This document shows, in pieces, positions 41,892 through 50,928 of a stretch of 64,000 nucleotides of DNA; position 1 is the stretch's first letter; each line of letters opens with the position of its first letter. The position numbers and the translations under genes are program-made. The notes below the pieces were generated by a model, which saw only the letters and a program-made list of their open reading frames with translations, made no database searches and was not told the DNA's origin. The stretch comes from Streptomyces mobaraensis NBRC 13819 = DSM 40847 (GTDB lineage: Bacteria; Actinomycetota; Actinomycetes; Streptomycetales; Streptomycetaceae). The DNA lies in NCBI RefSeq assembly GCF_017916255.1, contig NZ_CP072827.1:6845501-6909500 (forward strand). Reading direction: 5' to 3'.

Positions 41892-42773
41892 TCAGCTGTT
41901 CCAGACGCCGGTGATGTCCTGGCCGCTCGCCGCGTTCCCGGCGTGCGCGGTTCCGTACATGTCCTCGATCGTGCGCAGCACGTCGTAGTGGTTGTACGTG
42001 GTCGCGGACGTGGAACCGGCCTTGACCGGCTGGCCGTAGAGGACGGTCGGGATCCGGTTGCCGCTCAGCCGGTTGTCCTCGTCGAAGGTGACCAGCAGCA
42101 GGCTGTTGTGGGTCTTCGCCCAGTCCGCGTAGCCCTTGAGGTTCTTCTTCAGCCAGGTGTCACCGGTGGACACCGAGCAGTCGTGCATGTCGCTGCACAT
42201 GTTCGGGACCACGAAGGACACCGTCGGCAGCTTGGTGTAGTCCGTCGGGAAGGCGTCGAAGGTGTGCGCCGTGCTGGTGGGCACGTTGCCGAAGCCGAAC
42301 CACGGGTTGTGCTTCTGCCGGTACCGGCCGCTCGAACAGGTGGTGGAGCCCTCGGCGGGCAGGGACTCGTTGTAGCTGGCCCAGGTCCTGCCCTTGTCGG
42401 CCAGTTCGGTGGCCAGGTTGGGCGCGTCGCTGAAGCCGATGTCCACGCAGCTGTCGTCGGTGACGCCCTGGGTGTCCCCGGAGAAGAGGGCGTAGTAGTT
42501 GGGCTGGCTGGGGTGGGTCTCGGCGTAGGACGCGGTGAGACTGGCGCCGCCCGTGGCCAGGGAGTTGAGGTAGGGGGCGGAGGAGGAGCCGATGACCTGG
42601 TCGTACGCGTGGTTCTCGAACACCACGACCACGACGTGGTCCGGCGTCGGGACCGCCGCCGCGGTGGACGCGGAGGAGTTGGCCGACCAGAGGCCGAGGG
42701 ACCCGGCGGCCAGCCCGAGGGCGGCGGCGAGGGCACCGAGGTGACGTCTGCGGGGGAGCGCGGCGAGGGGCAC
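41892..42773 (-). CDS. secreted phosphoesterase (acid phosphatase / phospholipase C-like, PF04185 type)
   Basis: 293-aa exported enzyme. The signal peptide (ALPRRRHLGALAAALGLAAG) may be Tat-type. The mature protein has PDHVVVVVFENHAYDQVIGS, with the metal-binding Glu-Asn, then SYAETHPSQPNYYALFSGD, and LLVTFDEDN near 220. This is the alkaline-phosphatase-like fold of the AcpA/phosphoesterase family. GTG 42773 follows GGAGG with 5-nt spacing, and I prefer it to upstream ATGs. A possible PHO box lies about 110-130 bp upstream, suggesting phosphate control. First gene of a leftward three-gene operon. Confidence 0.87.
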   Translation of the reverse strand: MPLAALPRRRHLGALAAALGLAAGSLGLWSANSSASTAAAVPTPDHVVVVVFENHAYDQVIGSSSAPYLNSLATGGASLTASYAETHPSQPNYYALFSGDTQGVTDDSCVDIGFSDAPNLATELADKGRTWASYNESLPAEGSTTCSSGRYRQKHNPWFGFGNVPTSTAHTFDAFPTDYTKLPTVSFVVPNMCSDMHDCSVSTGDTWLKKNLKGYADWAKTHNSLLLVTFDEDNRLSGNRIPTVLYGQPVKAGSTSATTYNHYDVLRTIEDMYGTAHAGNAASGQDITGVWNS

Positions 42774-43081
42774 GGGAGCCTCCGGTGTGGGGGTGTGGGG
42801 CGCTGCGGTGACGTGGTGCGGTGGTACGGAAGCGGGGTGCGTCGGCAGCGTAGAGCCGCGCCGTGGCATGAACACGACTTCGCGGTGACGCTCCGGGGAA
42901 CGGTCGCCGGGGTGGGGGTGGACCGGGTGGGGGTGGACGACGTGCGGGCCGCGCGGTGGCACGGTCCGGCGGGGCTCCGGCGGGGCTGCCGGGCCGAGGC
43001 CCGCCTTCGGCTGTCAGGCGCTGTCCGGGCCGACGGGGCGGGTCGCCGATGGATCGCCGGTGGGCCGCCGGGTACCGGGGA
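42774..43081. other. non-coding region upstream of the phosphoesterase gene
   Basis: 308 bp without a supportable gene. It holds the promoter region of the leftward operon, a possible PHO box (42881-42901) and two tandem units of GGGTGGGGGTGGAC-type sequence near 42910-42940. Nothing else was recognised. Confidence 0.6.
42870..42901 (-). promoter_or_regulatory. possible PHO box
   Basis: On the minus strand GTTCCCCGGAG-CGTCACCGCGA-AGTCGTGTTCA reads as three 11-nt units. They loosely resemble the Streptomyces PhoP direct repeat (GTTCACC-type). Its place upstream of a phosphatase gene fits, but the match is imperfect. Confidence 0.35.
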
Positions 43082-43435
43082 TCAGGCGGCCGGGAGGCCG
43101 AGCAGGCTCCGCGCGACATGCTGCGGCGACGTGCCGCGCTCCCGCGCGAGCGCGACGAGGGCGCGGCAGGCGAGCTCGTTCACCCCGAAGCTGAGCGCCT
43201 CCGGGGAGACCCAGCGCGCGGCCTCGGCGCTCCGGTCGGGATCGTTCTCGGCGCAGGCCGCTACGTAGACGGCCGCGGCCTCGAACAGGTTGTGCTGCCG
43301 GTCCGGTGGGCGCCGCGCGGGCGCGTTCCCGTCCCGTCCTGCCGGCCGTATGTGCCTGCGAAACCTTTCGAGCACGCGGATCACCTGCCCCCATGAGCGG
43401 CTCTTCCTGCGGTTGTGCAAGTGTGCCCGGTTCAC
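43082..43435 (-). CDS. hypothetical protein
   Basis: 117-aa basic protein, unrecognised. The N-terminus is Arg/His-rich, followed by a helical segment (NLFEAAAVYVAACAENDPDR, then WVSPEALSFGVNELACRALV) and a final GTSPQHVARSLLGLPAA. No signal or membrane segment. The true start is uncertain: GTG 43435 gives the length stated, and an internal GTG (VIRVLERF) would drop about 17 residues. It sits alone, back-to-back with the alpha/beta hydrolase gene. Confidence 0.55.
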   Translation of the reverse strand: MNRAHLHNRRKSRSWGQVIRVLERFRRHIRPAGRDGNAPARRPPDRQHNLFEAAAVYVAACAENDPDRSAEAARWVSPEALSFGVNELACRALVALARERGTSPQHVARSLLGLPAA

Positions 43436-43542
43436 GGGGTGTTGAACCCGTGGGCAGGGGAGGAGGGTCCGTCGCGGCGGCGCGCACGCGCGGGCCGGCC
43501 GTCGTCCTTCCGTCTCGCTCGCAGGGAATAAGGCGGATGCGA

Positions 43543-43563
43543 GATATGTCGAATCGATCTATC
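43543..43563. promoter_or_regulatory. 21-bp inverted repeat upstream of the alpha/beta hydrolase gene
   Basis: GATATGTCGA-a-TCGATCTATC is an inverted repeat matching at 8 of 10 paired positions, 58-78 bp upstream of the hydrolase start. Its AT-rich arms and TCGA core resemble PadR- or TetR-type operators. No regulator gene is adjacent. Confidence 0.5.
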
Positions 43564-43620
43564 CTCTCGGTCGTCGCCACCGAACGGTGGCCTCGGGCGA
43601 CCCAGGGGAAGGGGACAGTG

Positions 43621-44439
43621 ATGGCGATGCGGGAGACGGAGTTCACCGCCGGCGGGGCGCGGATCCGGTGGACGGAGGCGCGGGGCGAGGGTGCGCCGGT
43701 GGTCTACGTCCACGGGCTCGGCGCCGCCTCCGCCGTGTACCACGCCCACATCGCCGCGCACCCGGCCCTCGGCGGCCGGCGCTCCCTCTTCGTCGACCTG
43801 CCCGGCCACGGGACGAGCGACCGGCCCGCCGACTTCGGCTACACCCTGGAGGAGCACGCCGACGCGCTCGGGGCCGTCCTCGACGCGGCGGGGGCCGGCG
43901 GTGCCGAACTCGTCGCGCACAGCATGGGCGGAGCGGTCGCCGTCGTCCTCGCGCACCGCCGGCCCGGCCTCGTCTCCCGACTCGTCCTCGCCGAGGCCAA
44001 CCTCGACCCGGACCCGCCCGTGACCGCGGGGAGCAGTGGCATAGCGCGCTACACCGAGGAAACGTTTGTGCGGGGCGGCGGTTTCGAGGAGACGCTGGAC
44101 CGGGTCGGGGGCGCGTGGGCGGCGACGATGCGTCTGGCCGACCCGACGGCGCTGCACCGCAGCGCCACCTGGCTGGTGCGCGGCACACGGCCGACGATGC
44201 GGAGGATGCTGATGGGTCTGCGGATCCCACGGACATATCTGCAGGGGGAGTTGAGTGGTGAACTCGCGGGGCGGGAGGGGCTGGAGGCGGCCGGTGTGGT
44301 GGTCCGGACCGTTCCGGGGGCCGGTCACGTGATGATGTTCGACAATCCGGACGCCTTCGCGGCGGCGGTCGCCGGGGCTCCGGAGGATGGAGGCGAGGAG
44401 GGCGTCCGGATTGCCGATGGCGCCCGCGCGGGCCGCTGA
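43621..44439 (+). CDS. alpha/beta hydrolase
   Basis: 272-aa cytoplasmic alpha/beta-hydrolase. The oxyanion region is VVYVHGLGAAS, the nucleophile elbow VAHSMGGAVAV (Ser101), with an Asp candidate in EANLDPDPP and the catalytic His in GAGHVMMFDNPDAF. Length fits the esterase/lipase/haloperoxidase group; substrate unknown. ATG 43621 (or the adjacent in-frame GTG 43618) follows GGGGAAGGGG. A candidate operator lies upstream. Confidence 0.88.
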   Translation: MAMRETEFTAGGARIRWTEARGEGAPVVYVHGLGAASAVYHAHIAAHPALGGRRSLFVDLPGHGTSDRPADFGYTLEEHADALGAVLDAAGAGGAELVAHSMGGAVAVVLAHRRPGLVSRLVLAEANLDPDPPVTAGSSGIARYTEETFVRGGGFEETLDRVGGAWAATMRLADPTALHRSATWLVRGTRPTMRRMLMGLRIPRTYLQGELSGELAGREGLEAAGVVVRTVPGAGHVMMFDNPDAFAAAVAGAPEDGGEEGVRIADGARAGR

Positions 44440-44569
44440 CCGCCGCTCCGGCCGCGCGGACGCGGCCTCCGGTCGCCAGGGTCCGCCCGGGATCGCGTGC
44501 TTGCCGACCGTCGACGGGTGAGCGAGGCTTGCACGACACTGCCGGGGAAGGCGGAGCGGGAGGCGGCGC

Positions 44570-45031
44570 ATGGGGCTCGGCAAGGGGTTCGAAGCGATAC
44601 TCGACGACCTGACGCGGCGGACCGAGGGCATACGGCATGCCCTGGTGCTGTCCAACGACGGCCTGGTGACGGGCGCCAGCGAAGGGCTGACCAGGGAGGA
44701 CGCCGAGCATCTGGCCGCCGTCGCCTCGGGGTTGCACAGCCTGGCCCAGGGCACCGGCCGGCAGTTCCGGGCGGGCCGGGTGCGGCAGACCATGATCGAG
44801 TTCGATGGCGGCGTCCTCTTCGTGACGGCCGCCGGGGACGAGAACTGCCTGTGTGTGCTGGGCAGTGCGGCGGCGGACGTCGGGGACATCGCCTACGAGA
44901 TGACCGTGCTGGCCGAACGGGTGGCGGCGCGGGCCGCGGAGCCGGGTGTGACATCCGAGGGGCCGGGTTCGCAGCACGGTCCGGGCGACCCGTGGCAGGA
45001 CCCGGGGGAGCGCTGCGACCGGCCAGGGTGA
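44570..45031 (+). CDS. roadblock/LC7 domain protein
   Basis: 153-aa protein with a roadblock/LC7 domain over residues ~8-115 (ALVLSNDGLVTGASEGLTRE, AAVASGLHSLAQGTGRQF, YEMTVLAERVAAR). A disordered Gly/Pro tail follows. In Streptomyces this family normally belongs to conservon (cvn) operons with a histidine-kinase-like protein, a DUF742 protein and a small GTPase. None of those is here, so this is an isolated copy. ATG 44570 has GGGAGG 6 nt upstream. Confidence 0.88.
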   Translation: MGLGKGFEAILDDLTRRTEGIRHALVLSNDGLVTGASEGLTREDAEHLAAVASGLHSLAQGTGRQFRAGRVRQTMIEFDGGVLFVTAAGDENCLCVLGSAAADVGDIAYEMTVLAERVAARAAEPGVTSEGPGSQHGPGDPWQDPGERCDRPG

Positions 45032-45175
45032 CGGGGGTGCGGGCCGGGTGGTACGGCCGGTGTGCCGACCTGGCGTGAGAGCGCGATGCCGTGACGGGAG
45101 CGACGCCTGAGGCGTTGTCCGACCCCTCCTCTACAGTTGTCACTGAGAGTAGTCGACGAGTGGCGGGAGAGTGTC

Positions 45176-46486
45176 ATGGCGGATCGGTACGGGGCCGGAA
45201 GCGCGACGGAGAGCGGCGTCCCCTTCGGGCGCGCGGCGCGGGAACTGGGCTTGAAGATCGGCGAGTTGGATCTTGCCGTGCAGATGGGCCAGGTGCGGAC
45301 GGTCACGTCCGGGCCGGAGCGTACGGCGGGGTCGACGGGGCCGATGGGGCTGATGGGGCCGCGGCGGATCCGTGGGGAGGACATCGAGCGGCACCGGTCG
45401 GCCGAAGGGTTTCCCGACACCCTGCGGGCGCGGCTGCGGACGGTCGGCATGAAGGAGGGCGCCGAGCTGGCGGGCGTCGCGCCGGCCCGCTTCGTCCGGC
45501 TGGCCCGGGGCGGCCTCCTCGTCCCGGTGCGGTTCTGGATCAACCGCTATGGGGCGGTCGTCTGGCAGTACCTCGCGTCGGACGTCGTCGAGTTCGCCGA
45601 ACGCAGGCCGGACCTGCTGACGGGCAGACTCCCGGCCGACCTCCGCGCGGCATCGGACGACGGCACGGACCGGCGGGGCACGCGCTGGCGCGCTCTGCGC
45701 GTGGAACAGCTGGAGACCCAGGCCGGGGACCCCTGGCAGCGGGCGGCGGCCGCCGCGGCCGTCCTCGCTCCGGCCCAACTGGTCCCCGCCGTCCCCGACC
45801 CGGCCGAACGCGCCTGGATCGGCGCCCTCCGCCCGGCGCTGACCTCCGCACGACCGTCGGCCCCCGCCGGACGCGCGGCGGTGGAGGGGCTGGTGTTCGC
45901 CGACGGGTCCGACGAGGTCGCGCACTACCAGGCGCGCGTGGCGGCGTTGACCGCCGTGGCCCGGGGAAGCGGGACGCCGCCCGGGCCGGAGGGTGCCGGG
46001 GCGGGAGGCGCCGAAGGCGGGGTGGTGACGGCAGTAGGTGGCGGGGCCCGTCCGCCGGTGCCGTCATCGGGCCTGCCCCTGAGCACGGAGGAGGCGGACA
46101 GGGACACCATCGGTGCCGCTGCGGGAGATCGGCCGCCGACGGCGGGCGAGCCGGGCGCGGTCGCAGGGCAACGGGCGACCGTGTCCTCGGCGGCCGGCGG
46201 CGCGGCCTCGGATCCACCCCCGCCCCCGAGCGATCCAGGTGACCTGTCGGCGGAACGCGACGCGCTGGGCGTCGGCGCCCCCGCTCAACCGCCCGCTCCC
46301 GGTGGCCTGCGCGCTGTACGGCGGGCTCTCGACCGGCTCCTCGCACGAGGCGGACGGCCGGGCGCGGTGGGCCGCCGGGAGCGTTCCGCCGGGTGGCCGC
46401 GCACCGTGCCGGGGCGCCGACGGCACCCCGTGGACGCGGGCACGTGGAGGAAGCTTCCGTCCGACCGGATCAGCGGACGACCTTGA
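45176..46486 (+). CDS. DUF6397 family protein
   Basis: 436-aa protein. The first ~230 residues are conserved-looking: ESGVPFGRAARELGLKIGEL and ARFVRLARGGLLVPVRFWIN, resembling tandem winged-helix or MerR-like segments, then VVWQYLASDVVEFAERRPDL. The C-terminal ~170 residues are Gly/Pro/Ala-rich and probably disordered. I associate it with DUF6397, seen in Streptomyces; function unknown, DNA binding possible. ATG 45176 has GGGAGAG upstream. Its 3' end overlaps the convergent gene by 17 bp. Confidence 0.75.
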   Translation: MADRYGAGSATESGVPFGRAARELGLKIGELDLAVQMGQVRTVTSGPERTAGSTGPMGLMGPRRIRGEDIERHRSAEGFPDTLRARLRTVGMKEGAELAGVAPARFVRLARGGLLVPVRFWINRYGAVVWQYLASDVVEFAERRPDLLTGRLPADLRAASDDGTDRRGTRWRALRVEQLETQAGDPWQRAAAAAAVLAPAQLVPAVPDPAERAWIGALRPALTSARPSAPAGRAAVEGLVFADGSDEVAHYQARVAALTAVARGSGTPPGPEGAGAGGAEGGVVTAVGGGARPPVPSSGLPLSTEEADRDTIGAAAGDRPPTAGEPGAVAGQRATVSSAAGGAASDPPPPPSDPGDLSAERDALGVGAPAQPPAPGGLRAVRRALDRLLARGGRPGAVGRRERSAGWPRTVPGRRRHPVDAGTWRKLPSDRISGRP

Positions 46487-47183
46487 TGCCGAAGGGGGCG
46501 CCGAAGCCGAGGGCGAAGCCGATGGCGGAATGCATATGGGCGTACATCTCCATGCCGCGGGCGGAGACCAGCGGGCCCAGGTCGAGGATGTCGGTCCAGC
46601 CATAGGCCCGCAGCAGGTCGATGACGGCCGCCTTCGCGTCGGCGTGGTCCCCCGCGACGAACATGGTGTGGTCACCCCCGTTGACGGCCCGCGGGTCGAC
46701 GACGGTGTCCTGCTCCTGCGTGACGAACGCCTTGACGACCTTCGTCCGCGGCAGGGCGCGCTGGATCCGCTCGGCGAGGCTGTCGGTGTCGCACGGGTCG
46801 AGTCTCGGCATCGTGCCCCAAGGCGTGGGCCATGGGTGTTCGACGTCGGGGTTGTAGAGGTACGGGACGGCGTAGTCGGCGAGCGTCTTCCCCGCCAGTT
46901 GCTTCTCGGCGGCGGACAGGGCGGCGACCGCGTTGCGGCCGTCGATGCCGTTGACGACCAGATCGGGTGCCCGCGCGGCGGCCTCCGCGAAGGTGTGCAG
47001 CTCGACGCCCGGGTGGACGGCGAGCCAGGTGCCGAACGGCGGGTTGCCCATCATGTCGGGCTCCGTGCGGGCGAGCGTGGCCTCCGGGTCGCGCGTGCCG
47101 ACGTGCACGTCGTGCCCGAGCCCGGCGAGCCGGGCGATATGGGCCCGGGCACCGCCACCGGTACCCAGAACAGCGATCTCCAC
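46470..47183 (-). CDS. NAD(P)-binding protein, F420-dependent NADP reductase-like
   Basis: 237-aa Rossmann-fold protein starting VEIAVLGTGGGARAHIARLA, the GxGxxx dinucleotide motif, then HVGTRDPEATLAR. It resembles the NADP oxidoreductase/coenzyme F420-dependent family (ProC-like N-domain). Members move hydride between F420 and NADP or act as imine/ketol reductases; the substrate is unknown. The motif is GTGGGA rather than the usual GTGxxG/A with a following small residue, but folding should hold. GTG 47183 has GGGAGGA 8 nt upstream. Confidence 0.82.
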   Translation of the reverse strand: MEIAVLGTGGGARAHIARLAGLGHDVHVGTRDPEATLARTEPDMMGNPPFGTWLAVHPGVELHTFAEAAARAPDLVVNGIDGRNAVAALSAAEKQLAGKTLADYAVPYLYNPDVEHPWPTPWGTMPRLDPCDTDSLAERIQRALPRTKVVKAFVTQEQDTVVDPRAVNGGDHTMFVAGDHADAKAAVIDLLRAYGWTDILDLGPLVSARGMEMYAHMHSAIGFALGFGAPFGIKVVR

Positions 47184-47378
47184 TGGGGAATCCTCCCGTT
47201 TTGTTCCTTTGGGTGATTCCCACGGTAGGAAGGAAGTAGGACAGTGGATGTCCTTCGCGGCAAGCGGAGTAAAGATCATCGCGAGCGGCGCGATCGCCCG
47301 CCCCCTGCCCGGGCGCGCCACCGACGCCCGGATCCGGCCCCTCTCAGGCCGGCATCCGGGCAGCGGGGGCGGCGGGTG

Positions 47379-49892
47379 TCAGAGCTGGCCCACGTCCATG
47401 ACGCGGATCACCGCGCGGCCCTCCTCGTCCGACGCCGCCAGGTCCACCTCGGCCGAGATGCCCCAGTCGTGGTCGCCGTTCGGATCGGCGAAGGTCTGGC
47501 GGACGCGCCAGAGGCCGTCCTCCGGCTTCTCCTCGATACGCAGCAGCTTGGGGCCGCGCGCGTCGGGGCCGGTGCCCAGTTCGTCGTACTCGTCCCAGTA
47601 GGCGTCCATCGCGGCGCCCCAGCGCTCCTCGTCCCAGCCGGACTCGGCGTCCATCTCGCCGAGTTCGCCGACCCGGTCGAGCGCGGCCAGCTCGACGCGG
47701 CGGAACAGGGCGTTGCGGACCAGCACCCGGAAGGCGCGGGCGTTGGCCGTGACCGGCTTGACCTGGTCGGCGCGGTCCTGGGCCTCCTCGGCCGTCTCCT
47801 CCTCCGGGTTGGCGAGCTGCTCCCACTCGTCCAGCAGGCTGGAGTCGACCTGCCGCACCATCTCGCCCAGCCAGGCGATCAGGTCCTCGAAGTCGTCCGA
47901 CTTCAGGTCGTCCGGCACGGTGTGGTCCAGCGCCTTGTACGCGCTCGCCAGGTAGCGCAGCACGATGCCCTCGGTGCGGGCCAGGTCGTAGTAGGAGGTG
48001 AACTCCGTGAAGGTCATGGCCCGCTCGTACATGTCGCGGATGACCGACTTGGGCGACAGCGGGTGGTCGCCCACCCACGGGTGGCTCTTGCGGTAGACGT
48101 CGTAGGCGTGCGTCAGCAGCTCTTCGAGCGGCTTGGGGTAGCTGACGTCCATCAGCCGCTCCATGCGCTCCTCGTACTCGACGCCCTCGGCCTTCATCTC
48201 GGCGACCGCCTCGCCGCGCGCCTTGTTCTGCTGCGCGGCGAGGATCTGCCGCGGGTCGTCCAGCGTCGACTCCACGACCGAGACCATGTCCAGCGCGTAG
48301 GACGGCGACTCCGGGTCCAGCAGCTCGAACGAGGCGAGGGCGAAGGTGGACAGCGGCTGGTTGAGGGCGAAGTCCGACTGGAGGTCCACCGTCAGCCGGA
48401 CGATGCGGCCCTCGGCGTCGGGCTCGTCGAGCCGCTCCACCACACCGCCGTCCAGCAGCGAGCGGTAGATGGCGATGGCCCGGCGGATGTGCCGGAGCTG
48501 GTTCTTCCGCGGCTCGTGGTTGTCCTCCAGGAGCCGACGCATCGCCTCGAAGGCGTTGCCCGGCCGGGCGATGACCGCCAGCAGCATCGCGTGCGTGACC
48601 CGGAACCGGGAGGTGAGCTGCTCGGGCTCGGAGGCGATCAGCTTCTCGAAGGTGTTCTCGGTCCAGCCGACGAAGCCCTCCGGGGCCTTCTTGCGGACCA
48701 CCTTGCGGCGCTTCTTCGGGTCGTCACCCGCCTTGGCCAGTGCCTTCTCGTTCTCGATCACATGGTCCGGGGCCTGGGCCACGACGAAGCCCGCCGTGTC
48801 GAAGCCGGCCCGCCCGGCGCGGCCCGCGATCTGGTGGAACTCGCGCGCCCGCAGCGTGCGCACCCGCTGTCCGTCGTACTTGGTGAGCGCGGTGAACAGC
48901 ACCGTGCGGATGGGCACGTTGACGCCCACGCCCAGGGTGTCCGTACCGCAGATCACCTTCAGCAGCCCGGCCTGCGCCAGCCGCTCCACCAGCCGCCGGT
49001 ACTTCGGCAGCATGCCCGCGTGGTGCACGCCGATGCCGTGCTTGACGAACCGGGACAGGTTCCGGCCGAACTTGGTCGTGAACCGGAAATTGCCGATCAG
49101 CTTGGCGATCTCGTCCTTCTCCTCGCGCGAGCACATGTTGATGCTCATCAGCGCCTGCGCCCGTTCGACGGCCGCCGCCTGCGTGAAGTGGACGATGTAG
49201 ACCGGTGCCTGCCGGGTCTGGAGGAGTTCGGTCAGCGTCTCCGTCAGCGGCGTCGTGCGGTACTCGTACGACAGGGGGACGGGCCGGGTCGCCGAGCGCA
49301 CCACCGCGGTGGGCCGGCCGGTGCGCCGGGTCAGGTCCTCCTCGAACCGGGAGACGTCACCCAGCGTCGCCGACATCAGGACGAACTGGGCCTGGGGGAG
49401 CTCCAGCAGCGGGATCTGCCACGCCCAGCCGCGGTCCGGCTCCGCGTAGAAGTGGAACTCGTCCATCACGACCTGGCCGATGTCGGCGTCCTTGCCGTCC
49501 CGCAGGGCGATGGAGGCCAGCACCTCGGCCGTGCAGCAGATCACCGGGGCGTCGGCGTTCACCGAGGCGTCGCCGGTGAGCATGCCGACGTTCTCGGTAC
49601 CGAAGATCTTGCACAGGTCGAAGAACTTCTCCGACACCAGCGCCTTGATCGGCGCGGTGTAGAAGGTCACCTGGTCGTTGGCGAGCGCCGTGAAGTGCGC
49701 TCCGGCCGCCACCAGGCTCTTCCCCGAGCCGGTCGGTGTGGAAAGGATCACGTTCGCCCCGGAGACCACCTCGATCAGCGCCTCTTCCTGGGCGGGGTAC
49801 AGCGTGATGCCCCGCTCCTCGGCCCAGGTCGAGAAGGCCTCGAAGAGGGCATCGGGGTCGGCATGGCTCGGCATCTGATCGATAAGGGTCAC
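47379..49892 (-). CDS. DEAD/DEAH-box RNA helicase, Ski2/Mtr4-like with DUF3516
   Basis: 837-aa superfamily 2 helicase. Walker A is STPTGSGKSLVAAGAH (residues 51-66), the Walker B box VVMDEFHFYAEPD is a DEFH variant (144-147), motif III FVLMSATLGDV and motif VI HQIAGRAGRAGFD. The C-terminal ~350 residues form the actinobacterial DUF3516 region. Likely role: RNA unwinding in turnover or processing. GTG 49892 (VTLIDQMPSHADPD) gives the family length; ATG starts further upstream lack support. It is divergent from the YdjM-type gene. Confidence 0.92.
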   Translation of the reverse strand: MTLIDQMPSHADPDALFEAFSTWAEERGITLYPAQEEALIEVVSGANVILSTPTGSGKSLVAAGAHFTALANDQVTFYTAPIKALVSEKFFDLCKIFGTENVGMLTGDASVNADAPVICCTAEVLASIALRDGKDADIGQVVMDEFHFYAEPDRGWAWQIPLLELPQAQFVLMSATLGDVSRFEEDLTRRTGRPTAVVRSATRPVPLSYEYRTTPLTETLTELLQTRQAPVYIVHFTQAAAVERAQALMSINMCSREEKDEIAKLIGNFRFTTKFGRNLSRFVKHGIGVHHAGMLPKYRRLVERLAQAGLLKVICGTDTLGVGVNVPIRTVLFTALTKYDGQRVRTLRAREFHQIAGRAGRAGFDTAGFVVAQAPDHVIENEKALAKAGDDPKKRRKVVRKKAPEGFVGWTENTFEKLIASEPEQLTSRFRVTHAMLLAVIARPGNAFEAMRRLLEDNHEPRKNQLRHIRRAIAIYRSLLDGGVVERLDEPDAEGRIVRLTVDLQSDFALNQPLSTFALASFELLDPESPSYALDMVSVVESTLDDPRQILAAQQNKARGEAVAEMKAEGVEYEERMERLMDVSYPKPLEELLTHAYDVYRKSHPWVGDHPLSPKSVIRDMYERAMTFTEFTSYYDLARTEGIVLRYLASAYKALDHTVPDDLKSDDFEDLIAWLGEMVRQVDSSLLDEWEQLANPEEETAEEAQDRADQVKPVTANARAFRVLVRNALFRRVELAALDRVGELGEMDAESGWDEERWGAAMDAYWDEYDELGTGPDARGPKLLRIEEKPEDGLWRVRQTFADPNGDHDWGISAEVDLAASDEEGRAVIRVMDVGQL

Positions 49893-50025
49893 ACCCCCAT
49901 ACTGCCTGGCCCCCGCCCGGATCAGGGAACCGGCCGGTCGAACGATGATCATCCGGGCATTACGCTGAGTCGCCGACACGGCGTCAGGAAGGGAAAGGCG
50001 CCGGCGGTGAAGGGGCGGAACGACC

Positions 50026-50811
50026 ATGATGGGACCGGCGCACTCGCTCTCCGGGGCCGCGGCCTGGCTGGGGGTGGGAGCCGCCGCCGCGGGCGCCGGG
50101 CACCCGATGCCCTGGCCGGTGCTCGCCGTCGGCGCCCTGATCTGTGCCGGAGCCGCCCTCGCCCCGGACCTCGATCACAAGTCGGCCACGATATCCCGTT
50201 CCTTCGGCCCGATATCGCGCGCCCTCTGCGGGGTCATCGACGCCCTCTCCCACAGCGTCTACAAAGCCACCCGCGGCAAGGGCGACCCCCGACGCAACGG
50301 AGGTCACCGCACCCTCACCCATACCGCGGTCTGGGCGGTGCTCATCGGTGTCGGCACCTCTCTGCTGGCCGTGGAGGGCGGTCGCTGGGCCGTGCTCGGC
50401 ATCCTCTTCGTCCACCTGGTGCTGGCCGTCGAGGGGCTGCTCTGGCGGATGGCCCGGACCTCCAGCGACGTCCTGGTCTGGCTGCTCGGGGCCACCAGCG
50501 CCTGGATCCTCGCCGGAGTGCTCGACCGGCCCGGCAACGGATCCCATTGGCTCTTCACCGACCACCCCTACCTCTGGCTGGGCCTGCCCATCGTGCTGGG
50601 CGCCCTCGTGCACGACATCGGGGACGCCCTGACCGTCTCCGGCTGCCCGATCCTCTGGCCGCTGCCCATCGCCCGCAAGCGCTGGTACCCGGTCGGACCG
50701 CCGAAGTCGATGCGGTTCCGGGCCGGCAGCCGGGTGGAGGTCAAGGTGCTGATGCCGCTCTTCATGGTGCTCGGCGGAATAGGCGGAGTCAGCGCGCTGA
50801 ACCTCTTCTGA
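50026..50811 (+). CDS. metal-dependent hydrolase, YdjM-type membrane protein
   Basis: 261-aa inner-membrane protein of the YdjM/LexA-regulated metal-dependent hydrolase family. The N-terminal HSLSGAAAWLGVGAAAAGAG and LAPDLDHKSATISRSFG carry the His and Asp-x-Asp-His residues. HRTLTHTAVWAVLIG and ALVHDIGDALTVSGCPI complete the metal set. About five to six membrane helices. Substrate unknown; members are linked to lipid or damage responses. ATG 50026/50029 follows GGGGCGGAACG. Divergent from the RNA helicase gene. Confidence 0.85.
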   Translation: MMGPAHSLSGAAAWLGVGAAAAGAGHPMPWPVLAVGALICAGAALAPDLDHKSATISRSFGPISRALCGVIDALSHSVYKATRGKGDPRRNGGHRTLTHTAVWAVLIGVGTSLLAVEGGRWAVLGILFVHLVLAVEGLLWRMARTSSDVLVWLLGATSAWILAGVLDRPGNGSHWLFTDHPYLWLGLPIVLGALVHDIGDALTVSGCPILWPLPIARKRWYPVGPPKSMRFRAGSRVEVKVLMPLFMVLGGIGGVSALNLF

Positions 50812-50812
50812 G

Positions 50813-50855
50813 GCCCCGGTGGAAGAGGCCCCGGTGGAAGAGGCCCCGGCGGAAC
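50813..50855. repeat. 15-bp direct repeats after the YdjM-type gene
   Basis: GGCCCCGGTGGAAGA occurs twice and a third, slightly changed copy (GGCCCCGGCGGAAC) follows, directly after the stop codon. Probably slippage-generated spacer. Confidence 0.7.
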
Positions 50856-50928
50856 GGCCGCCGGGCCGTCGCCCGGCACCGCGCACGGAACTTGACGCCC
50901 TGTCGGACGGTCCCCCTACGGTGGCCGC

